From positions 1-24,902 of the forward strand of contig CAKUMO010000034.1 of assembly GCA_934667815.1 (NCBI GenBank): 24,902 nucleotides of DNA, in the 5' to 3' direction. The first letter of the stretch is position 1; each line of letters opens with the position of its first letter. The notes under the pieces are model-generated. The model was not told the DNA's origin. It worked only from the letters and a program-made list of their open reading frames with translations, and did no database searches. Shown here one piece after another: positions 7,728 through 13,341 of the stretch. The stretch comes from an uncultured Oscillospiraceae bacterium (lineage in GTDB: Bacteria; Bacillota; Clostridia; Oscillospirales; Oscillospiraceae). The translations under genes and the position numbers were made by a program.

Positions 7728-8807
7728 TTGACGAACGCTTGCTGCGTGAAACCGGCGATCCGTCACTTTCATATCGAAGGAGAGCCTGTCAGCGCTGTCG
7801 AATTCGGCGGCGGCCACATCAACCTGACCTGCAAGGTCACGACCGATGCCGGAAAAGCCTATATTTTACAGCGCATCAACCAATATGTGTTCACCGATCC
7901 CAAGGCAGTTATGGAGAACGTCGGCGCCGTCACGGAATACCTGCGCACGCGTGTCAGCGATCCCAGCGAAATCCTGCACTTCGTGCTCTCCGACGAGGGA
8001 ACATACTACCATGTGGACGAACACGGCGAATACTGGCGCTGCTATGAATTTGCAGACGGCCTGTGCCTCGATCTGCCGGAATCCGACAAGGATTTCTATG
8101 AAAGCGCCATTGCCTTCGGCCGTTTTCAGGAGATGCTGCGCGATTTCCCGGCCGAGACGCTGCACGAGACCATTCCGCTGTTCCATAACACAGAAAACCG
8201 CTACCGCCTGTTCCGCGAGGCCGTGAAGGCCGACCGCGCCGGCCGCGCGGCGGACGTGCAGGAGGACATTGATTTTCTGCTTGCGCGGGAGCAGGAGGGC
8301 GGAACGATCTGCCGCCTGCTCGAAGAAGGAGAGCTTCCGCTGCGCGTGACGCACAACGATACAAAGCTCAACAACGTCCTGCTCGACAGCAAGACCCGCA
8401 AGGCGCTGTGCGTGCTCGATCTGGACACCGTCATGCCCGGCTCGTCGCTGTATGACTACGGCGATTCCATCCGCTTCGGCGCGGCCACCGCACCCGAGGA
8501 CGAGAAGGATCTTTCCAAAATGGGCGTGAACCTGCACCTGTTCGGCGTGTACACCTCCGGCTATCTCGCTGCCTGCCCGAGCCTGACGGCCAAGGAGCGC
8601 GAGCTGCTGCCGCTGGGCGCGAAAATCATGACCCTCGAGCTTGCCACGCGCTTCCTCGCGGACTATCTCGACGGCGACCGGTATTTCAAGACCGCCTACC
8701 CCGAGCACAATCTCGTCCGCGCCCGTGCGCAGATGAAGCTCGTCGAGGATATGGAGCGCAAGTGGGACGAGATGCAGCAGATCGTCCGGGAAGAAAACGC
8801 AAAATAA
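7728..8807 (+). CDS. NahK-like N-acetylhexosamine kinase (phosphotransferase family)
   Basis: A 359-residue kinase of the aminoglycoside/choline kinase fold. It resembles NahK, which makes N-acetylhexosamine-1-phosphate from GlcNAc or GalNAc and ATP. Features: an N-lobe with the nucleotide-binding strands EFGGGHINLTCKV and AYILQRIN (7-60); the catalytic loop RVTHNDTKLNNVLL (about 205-218) with its Asp and Asn; and the metal-binding VLDLDTVMPGSSLYDYGDSIR (about 228-248). The start is a TTG at 7728 preceded by AGGATGA at 7714-7720; no in-frame ATG fits better. The ROK kinase follows after 16 bases, so they are co-transcribed. Amino-sugar context (ROK, nagA) supports the NahK-type call. The exact hexosamine is inferred, not shown. 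Confidence 0.82.
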   Translation: MTNACCVKPAIRHFHIEGEPVSAVEFGGGHINLTCKVTTDAGKAYILQRINQYVFTDPKAVMENVGAVTEYLRTRVSDPSEILHFVLSDEGTYYHVDEHGEYWRCYEFADGLCLDLPESDKDFYESAIAFGRFQEMLRDFPAETLHETIPLFHNTENRYRLFREAVKADRAGRAADVQEDIDFLLAREQEGGTICRLLEEGELPLRVTHNDTKLNNVLLDSKTRKALCVLDLDTVMPGSSLYDYGDSIRFGAATAPEDEKDLSKMGVNLHLFGVYTSGYLAACPSLTAKERELLPLGAKIMTLELATRFLADYLDGDRYFKTAYPEHNLVRARAQMKLVEDMERKWDEMQQIVREENAK

Positions 8808-8823
8808 ACACGGAGGAACCGCA

Positions 8824-10203
8824 ATGAATTATCTGGGAATCGACTATTCGGTCAAACATCTGCCCGTGCTGGACGAGGATTTCATCCCCTTCGGCGTGTG
8901 GCTCGACGCCTACGAGCAGGGCGCGGAAAAGCCCCTGTCCATCGCGCTTGAGCGCGACCGCGGGCAGATCACCGTCCGCCATACCAAGATCCACGGGACG
9001 CCCGAGCTGGCCGAGGCCGATTACCGCTTTGTCGAGCGCTACGTCAAGTTCCTGCTCTGGTCCATCGGCGGCTTCCGCATCTGGATCTGCGGCGACTCCG
9101 CGCTTGCGCAGCGCCTGCAAAAGGCCTATACGCTTGAGGGCGAGCGCAGATTCGACGTGCAGTTCATGCAGGACGTGTACGAGGTGCCCTTTGAGGTCAT
9201 CGACTGCGCGCCGGAGAGCTTCCCGCAGGCCAACGAGGCCGCGATCTCCATCGGCGGACATATGAACGGCTGCCGCATCGGCTTCGATGCAGGCGGCTCC
9301 GACCGCAAGGTCTCGGCCGTCATCGACGGCAAGACCGTCTATTCCGAGGAGGTCGTCTGGCATCCCAAGACGGAATCCGATCCGCAGTACCACTTTGACG
9401 GCATCGTCTCCGCCTTCCGCACCGCCGCGTCCAAAATGCCGCGCGTGGACGGCATCGGCGTGTCGTCCGCCGGCGTGTTCATCGGCAACAGCCCGATGGT
9501 CTCCTCTCTCTTTATCAAGGTTCCGCGCGAGAAGCGCGAGCTGGTCAAGACGATCTACGACCGCGCCGCGCTGGAGATCGGCAATGTGCCCATCGTGGTC
9601 GCCAACGACGGCGACGTGACCGCGCTTGCGGGCGCCATGGGCATGGAGTGCGGCTCCGTCATGGGTATGGCCATGGGCACGAGCGAGGCCGTGGGCTATG
9701 TGGACGCCGACGGCAATGTCCTTGGCTGGCTGAATGAGCTTGCTTTCGCGCCGGTCGATCTTTTTGAGGGCGCAATGGCTGACGAATGGTCCACGGATCT
9801 CGGCGTCGGCTGCAAATATTTCTCGCAGGACGCGGTCATCAAGCTCGCGCCGCGCGCGGGCATCACGCTGGACGAGACGCTCACGCCCGCCGAAAAGCTC
9901 AAGGCCGTGCAGGCGCTCATGGCGCAGGGCGACGAGCGCGCCAAGCGCATCTATGAGTCCATCGGCGCATATCTGGCGCACACGATGAAGCTCTACTGCC
10001 GCTTCTACGATGTCCGGCACATGATCGTCCTCGGACGCGTGATGTCCGGCGAGGGAGGCAACGTCATCCTCGACACCTGCCTGCGCATCATGCAGGAGGA
10101 ATATCCCGCCCTGACCGAGCGCGTGCGCGTGATGCTCCCGGACGAAAAGACCCGCCGCGTCGGCCAGTCCGTCGCTGCGGCCAGCCTGCCGGAGTGCAAA
10201 TAA
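8824..10203 (+). CDS. Atypical ROK-like sugar kinase with N-terminal extension
   Basis: A 459-residue protein, longer than a standard ROK kinase (about 300). The C-terminal part (from about 150) looks like an actin-fold sugar kinase: IGFDAGGSDRKVSAVIDGK (about 151-170, phosphate-binding strand), GIGVSSAGVF, VVANDGDVTALAGA (about 257-271, with the candidate catalytic Asp), MGMAMGTSEAVGYVD (about 280-294), and GWLNELAFAPVDL where ROK proteins have GExGHM. The cysteine-rich zinc motif (CxCGxxGCxE) of classical ROK proteins is not seen. The first 150 residues match no domain I recognise. SD GGAGG precedes ATG 8824. It likely phosphorylates an amino sugar with the adjacent NahK-like kinase and NagA. 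A regulatory or scaffold role is possible. Confidence 0.75.
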   Translation: MNYLGIDYSVKHLPVLDEDFIPFGVWLDAYEQGAEKPLSIALERDRGQITVRHTKIHGTPELAEADYRFVERYVKFLLWSIGGFRIWICGDSALAQRLQKAYTLEGERRFDVQFMQDVYEVPFEVIDCAPESFPQANEAAISIGGHMNGCRIGFDAGGSDRKVSAVIDGKTVYSEEVVWHPKTESDPQYHFDGIVSAFRTAASKMPRVDGIGVSSAGVFIGNSPMVSSLFIKVPREKRELVKTIYDRAALEIGNVPIVVANDGDVTALAGAMGMECGSVMGMAMGTSEAVGYVDADGNVLGWLNELAFAPVDLFEGAMADEWSTDLGVGCKYFSQDAVIKLAPRAGITLDETLTPAEKLKAVQALMAQGDERAKRIYESIGAYLAHTMKLYCRFYDVRHMIVLGRVMSGEGGNVILDTCLRIMQEEYPALTERVRVMLPDEKTRRVGQSVAAASLPECK

Positions 10204-10213
10204 AAAACAGGCA

Positions 10214-10404
10214 GCTTGTCCAAAAGTCACTTTGGACTTTTTTGACAAGCTGCCTGCAAAATTGCAAAATCAAATTTGTAATATTATTTTGCAATTTTGA
10301 TCGCTGCGGCGGGTTATTGAACGCGAAAGGGAACCCTGACGGTTCCCTTTCACACTATCCTTCCCTCCGAAGCTTTCGGTTGGATAGGTTTTTTGACAGT
10401 CTGA
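10214..10404 (+). repeat. Composite hairpin repeat, copy 2
   Basis: A 191-base copy of the element at 2913-3104, same orientation, starting about 10 bases after the ROK-gene stop. The first stem (extended here to GGCAGCTTG.../...CAAGCTGCC, 10210-10254) has several mismatches. The second (CAAAATTGCAAAAT 10257-10270 with 10286-10299) and third (GAAAGGGAACC 10325-10335 with 10341-10351) are unchanged. The last hairpin (CTATCC/GGATAG, 10355-10387) is kept with base changes. Ends TTTTTTGACAGTCTGA (10389-10404). Loops vary more than stems. It may terminate or attenuate transcription between the kinase genes and nagA. Confidence 0.85.
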
Positions 10405-10437
10405 GCACAATGAAGAAATGAACTCGTTCATTGCGCT
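10404..10437. promoter_or_regulatory. Inverted repeats upstream of nagA
   Basis: AGCACAATGAA (10404-10414) pairs with TTCATTGCGCT (10427-10437) with one mismatch. Inside it AATGAAC/GTTCATT (10417-10432) form a tighter palindrome. The position, 30 to 60 bases before the nagA ATG, fits an operator or a leader hairpin. No convincing -10/-35 pair was seen for nagA, so it may depend on read-through from 7626. Confidence 0.4.
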
Positions 10438-10464
10438 GTTCATCAATCATCACGGAGGTACCAA

Positions 10465-11589
10465 ATGAATTTTAAAAATGCCATGCTCTACACCGAGGAG
10501 TTTCGCTTTGTTCCCGGTGCGTTTTCCGTCGAGGGCGGGAAGTTTACCAACGTTCTGGCTGAGCCGCAGGCCGATGCCGTCGATCTGCACGGCGCGTATG
10601 TCATCCCCGGCCTGATCGACGTCCATAACCACGGTAATTCCGGCGCGGATTTCTCTGACGGCGATTATGACGGCCTCGTCAAAATGGCGGAATATCTTGC
10701 CAAAAACGGCGTGACCTCCTTCGCGCCCGCGTCCATGACGCTGCCCTATGACGTGCTGGCCAAGGCGTTTGCCACGGCGCGCCGTCTGGCTGACGAAGCG
10801 CCCGAGGGCGCGGCCGCGCTGCGCGGCATCCAGATGGAGGGGCCTTTCTTCTCCGAAAAGAAAAAGGGCGCGCAGAACGGCGCGTACCTGCGCGACCCCG
10901 ATTTTGCCGCATTTTCCAAGCTCTACCACGACTGCGGCGGCCTTGTGCGCATCGTGGACGTCGCGCCCGAGCTGCCCGGCGCCTGCGAGTTTATCCGTCA
11001 GGCCAAGGAGCTGTGCACCGTCTCTATCGCGCACACCGACGCAAATTATGACGAGGCGCACGCCGCCGTTGAGGCCGGCGTGACCCACCTGACCCACCTG
11101 TTCAACGCCATGCCTGCGCTGCATCACCGCAAGCCCGGCGTGATCGGCGCGGCCGCCGAGGCCGACCAGGTCAGCGCAGAGATTATCTCCGACGGCCAGC
11201 ATATCCATCCCTCCGCCGTGCGTCTGGCCTTCCGGCTGTTCGGCGCGGAGCGCATGGTGCTCATCTCCGACGCACTGCGCTGCTGCGGCATGCCCGACGG
11301 CGAATATGAGCTGGGCGGACAGGCCGTATTCCTCAAGGGCGGCATCGCCCGCCTTGCCGACGGCACCATCGCAGGCTCGGCCACGAACCTCTATGACTGC
11401 ATGCTGCGCGCGATTTCCTTCGGCATCGCCAGGGAGGACGCCGTCCGCGCGGCGACATGGAATCCGGCGCGGCAGATCGGCTGTCTGGACGTGGCCGGCT
11501 CCATTGCCGACGGCAAGCGTGCCGACTTCGTCATCTGCGATGAAAACCTGACCCGCAAGGCCGTCTGGCTCGCTGGAAAAGAACTGTAA
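10465..11589 (+). CDS. nagA: N-acetylglucosamine-6-phosphate deacetylase
   Basis: A 374-residue amidohydrolase that converts GlcNAc-6-phosphate to glucosamine-6-phosphate and acetate, the entry step of amino-sugar catabolism and peptidoglycan recycling. Motifs: the metal-site start VIPGLIDVHNHG (about 47-57), QMEGPFF with the metal-ligand Glu (about 124), SIAHTDANYDEA (about 187), THLFNAMPALHHRKPG (about 209-223), the catalytic Asp in LISDALRCCGMPDGEYELGG (about 268-285), and the C-terminal NPARQIG. GGAGG at 10455-10459 sets the ATG. Length is normal. It follows the two amino-sugar kinases but is separated by repeat copy 2. nagB was not found in the window. Confidence 0.93.
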   Translation: MNFKNAMLYTEEFRFVPGAFSVEGGKFTNVLAEPQADAVDLHGAYVIPGLIDVHNHGNSGADFSDGDYDGLVKMAEYLAKNGVTSFAPASMTLPYDVLAKAFATARRLADEAPEGAAALRGIQMEGPFFSEKKKGAQNGAYLRDPDFAAFSKLYHDCGGLVRIVDVAPELPGACEFIRQAKELCTVSIAHTDANYDEAHAAVEAGVTHLTHLFNAMPALHHRKPGVIGAAAEADQVSAEIISDGQHIHPSAVRLAFRLFGAERMVLISDALRCCGMPDGEYELGGQAVFLKGGIARLADGTIAGSATNLYDCMLRAISFGIAREDAVRAATWNPARQIGCLDVAGSIADGKRADFVICDENLTRKAVWLAGKEL

Positions 11590-11622
11590 AATTGAAATTG
11601 AATTGGATGTATGCACACAAAA

Positions 11623-11647
11623 GCCGCGCCCAGTTTCCGGGCGCGGC
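11623..11647. terminator. GC-rich hairpin after nagA
   Basis: GCCGCGCCC (11623-11631) pairs with GGGCGCGGC (11639-11647), 33 bases after the nagA stop. The flanking A/T pair extends it. The T-run is on the minus strand side (AAAA before it on plus), so it may act in both directions. A twin lies at 11904-11926. Confidence 0.55.
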
Positions 11648-11648
11648 T

Positions 11649-11902
11649 CAGCGTGTCGAAAAATTCTTTTCGGCACGCTGACAGACTGCGAAAAAGTTCG
11701 GAAGACAAGCAACTCACGCCCGTCGGCGTACATCGGTACGGTAGGGCGTGAGTTGCGCAGTAAGTCAAAATCCTTGCGCAGCAAGCTGGTTTTCAGACTA
11801 TAAAGTTTGGAATACCCGACTATTGCAAATAAAATCCAGAGAGCAAAAACCCATTGAATTGTGAATCGATTTTGACGATTACGGACTTTTTTGACAGTCT
11901 GA
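11649..11902. repeat. Non-coding hairpin element related to the composite repeats
   Basis: This 254-base stretch has no gene. It opens with CAGCGTGTCGAAAA (11649-11662), which pairs with TTTTCGGCACGCTG (11667-11680, one G-T pair) and resembles the first hairpin of the composite repeats (CAGC.TGTC.AAAAA). A perfect 13-bp stem GCAACTCACGCCC (11709-11721) with 11744-11756 follows. It closes with GGACTTTTTTGACAGTCTGA (11883-11902), whose tail is the same 16 bases that end copy 2. CAGACTGCGAAAAAG near 11683 is an imperfect inverted copy of that tail, so the ends are terminal-inverted-repeat-like. The element is bracketed by near-identical GC hairpins (11623-11647 and 11904-11926). It may be a degenerate mobile unit. 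Confidence 0.55.
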
Positions 11903-11903
11903 A

Positions 11904-11926
11904 CCGCGCCCGGTTTCCGGGCGCGG
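11904..11926 (+). terminator. GC-rich hairpin, twin of the post-nagA stem
   Basis: CCGCGCCCGG (11904-11913) pairs perfectly with CCGGGCGCGG (11917-11926), loop TTT, followed by CTTTGCTT. It lies just downstream of the minus-strand XRE gene and immediately after the TTTTTTGACAGTCTGA tail. Confidence 0.55.
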
Positions 11927-11932
11927 CTTTGC

Positions 11933-12217
11933 TTACTTTGAGGCGCGGCGAAGATCGTCCAACAGCATTGCAACGTGAGCAACTGCGTCCTCCGACAGAC
12001 CATCCGCATTGAGACGCACGGTGTTCTCCCGCCCGAGCAGATAGTCGGTCGTTACCCCGAAAGCGTCCGCCAGCCGCACCAGCATCTCAATTGACGGCTG
12101 AATGTTGTCGTTTTCCCAATTGGAAACCGCCTGCTTTGAGACGCCGAGCTTTTTCGCCAGCGTGACCTGCGTATAGCCTGCGGCGGTACGAAGCTCCAAA
12201 ATTCGTTCCTTTAGCAA
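11933..12217 (-). CDS. XRE/HTH_3 family transcriptional regulator
   Basis: A small repressor-type protein of about 94 residues with one helix-turn-helix: KERILELRTAAGYTQVTLAKKLGVSKQAVSNWENDNIQPS is a textbook Cro/CI-type domain (recognition helix around SKQAVSNWE). It is followed by LVRLADAFGVTTDYLLGRE and a short acidic C-terminus. I prefer the TTG at 12217, because GGAGGGG lies about 8 bases before it. The ATG at 12232 (99 residues) has no SD but cannot be excluded. It is transcribed away from the small-protein gene at 12331, from a shared intergenic region containing inverted repeats. It probably represses both directions and senses an unknown signal. Confidence 0.88.
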   Translation of the reverse strand: MLKERILELRTAAGYTQVTLAKKLGVSKQAVSNWENDNIQPSIEMLVRLADAFGVTTDYLLGRENTVRLNADGLSEDAVAHVAMLLDDLRRASK

Positions 12218-12246
12218 AGTTTTCCCCTCCATGCCGTAAAATATTG

Positions 12247-12297
12247 CAATACTATTATCAATCTGCTATTGACATTTCAAAAATACAATAGTATACT
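12247..12297. promoter_or_regulatory. Divergent promoters and candidate XRE operator
   Basis: On the plus strand TTGACA (12269-12274), 17 bases, TATACT (12292-12297) is a near-consensus promoter for the 12331 gene. On the minus strand TTGAAA, 17 bases, TAATAG reads toward the XRE gene and overlaps it. AATACTATT near 12249 and AATAGTAT near 12287 are inverted copies of one half-site. CTATTG/CAATAG (12267-12291) forms another inverted pair across the spacer. This fits autoregulation by the XRE protein; the binding is inferred. Confidence 0.6.
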
Positions 12298-12330
12298 TAT
12301 TATGGACAAAGAAATAAGGAGGGTATACCA

Positions 12331-12738
12331 ATGGCATATTCAACCAGGGATTTCCGTGGCGAGGCCCAACAGGGAATTCGCTTCAAGGACGGCGACGCCG
12401 AATCGCTGAGGGAGCTTTTCCAAAAGCGGCTGCCTGCTGAGCTGGAAGCGCAGGGGATTCCCGCACGCATCAGATTTGATACGGTTAAAAGCGGTGGGCT
12501 GTTCGGCACAAGGCTGCCGATCATGATTATTTCCCATCCGAACCCACCCAGCAGCTTCTTCGACATCGGCGTTGTGGTCAATGGGAACATTGTCTCATTT
12601 CCGCTGCTCGGAGAATCGAAGCAGAACACGGCTGCGAACATGGGCAAGCGCTACGACGCGTTCAAACTGCAACAGGAAGAATCGTGGAGAGCCTCTGTCG
12701 TGGACGTGATTGAGGATTCGCTGAAGGCTGATTCTTAA
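12331..12738 (+). CDS. Hypothetical protein of 135 residues, islet gene 1
   Basis: Soluble, no signal peptide and no membrane segment. I do not recognise a named domain. The middle (RIRFDTVKSGGLFGTRLPIMIISHP) alternates hydrophobic residues as in beta strands. FDIGVVVNGNIVSFPLLGESKQNT is a second strand pair. The C-terminus (WRASVVDVIEDSLKADS) looks helical. GGAGG five to nine bases before the ATG and the promoter at 12269 support expression. Composition is less GC-rich than the neighbouring core genes, which suggests acquisition. It heads a run of four small ORFs divergent from the XRE regulator. No function is proposed. Confidence 0.7.
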   Translation: MAYSTRDFRGEAQQGIRFKDGDAESLRELFQKRLPAELEAQGIPARIRFDTVKSGGLFGTRLPIMIISHPNPPSSFFDIGVVVNGNIVSFPLLGESKQNTAANMGKRYDAFKLQQEESWRASVVDVIEDSLKADS

Positions 12739-12758
12739 AGATTGGCGGGGTACAGATC

Positions 12759-12974
12759 ATGGGAACGTTTAAACCTTCAACCTACGAGATTCGTAATGCC
12801 ATAATGGAGGCGGCGCGCTATCAGGGCGGGATTTATGTCGGTGACAACTACGTCATGAAAGACCATGGTGACTATATCGAAGTGAATGTCGATGCAAACA
12901 ACGCCAAGGGGCACATCAGCTTTGATGTGTATTTTGACGCCAGCGGCAGAATAACCCGCGTGACCCCTCATTAA
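12759..12974 (+). CDS. Hypothetical protein of 71 residues, islet gene 2
   Basis: A short soluble protein, 20 bases after islet gene 1 and same strand. The first part (STYEIRNAIMEAARYQ) is predicted helical. The rest has alternating strand patterns: GIYVGDNYVMKDHGDYIEVNVDANN and HISFDVYFDASGRITRVT. The SD is weak (GGCGGGG). It is not recognised as a known family. The ordered coding pattern and spacing make it a likely real gene. Confidence 0.6.
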   Translation: MGTFKPSTYEIRNAIMEAARYQGGIYVGDNYVMKDHGDYIEVNVDANNAKGHISFDVYFDASGRITRVTPH

Positions 12975-13003
12975 CTGATTGACTTTTGAATGGAGGAATT
13001 ACA

Positions 13004-13147
13004 ATGAAGGACATTCTTATTAAACGGCTTGTACGTGCGGCAAATGATTTTTTTAAATGCTCCGGCTGTGGGCGCGTTGTTCGTGTACGAACCCCGGGCG
13101 ATACCTACACCTGCTCTGTCTGCGGCGGAAAAATGTACAGAACCTGA
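13004..13147 (+). CDS. Small zinc-ribbon protein, 47 residues
   Basis: The ORF starts at ATG 13004 after TGGAGGAATT (SD GGAGG at 12992-12996). It gives a helical basic N-terminus (MKDILIKRLVRAANDFF), then KCSGCGRVVRV and TCSVCGGKMYRT: two CxxC knuckles 17 residues apart, a rubredoxin-type zinc ribbon. It ends at TGA 13145-13147, 14 bases before the next small ORF. The strong SD and the motif make it credible despite its size. Zinc binding is inferred from the cysteines; the partner is unknown. Confidence 0.65.
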   Translation: MKDILIKRLVRAANDFFKCSGCGRVVRVRTPGDTYTCSVCGGKMYRT

Positions 13148-13161
13148 TGGGAGAAATTGCA

Positions 13162-13281
13162 ATGAAGTTTCTCTATAAGAAGGATGAAAGCGTAGAGACC
13201 ACTTGCCCGGACTGCGGCAGCGATGCTACGGTAAGTAACAGTGGCCTGAAATGCTCCAACGAGAGTTGTCCGAACAGCTAA
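13162..13281 (+). CDS. Small zinc-ribbon protein, 39 residues
   Basis: ATG 13162 is preceded by GGGAG at 13149-13153, which I prefer to the in-frame ATG at 13147 for lack of an SD there. The protein contains TTCPDCGSDATVSNSG and LKCSNESCPNS: CxxC followed by CxxxxC, a compact zinc finger. The basic N-terminus (MKFLYKKDE) is short. It ends just before a strong terminator. This is the fourth gene of the islet and the second with a cysteine-knuckle pair. Confidence 0.6.
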   Translation: MKFLYKKDESVETTCPDCGSDATVSNSGLKCSNESCPNS

Positions 13282-13285
13282 AAAC

Positions 13286-13315
13286 AGCCCCGCCGGTTTG
13301 AATCCCGGCGGGGCT
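13286..13315. terminator. Bidirectional terminator between the islet and ade
   Basis: AGCCCCGCCGG (13286-13296) pairs with CCGGCGGGGCT (13305-13315), loop of 8, followed by TTGCT on plus and preceded by AAAA, which gives T's on minus. It serves the islet (+) and ade (-), which converge here. Confidence 0.8.
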
Positions 13316-13341
13316 TTGCTATACAATTTTCGTCTGAAAAC

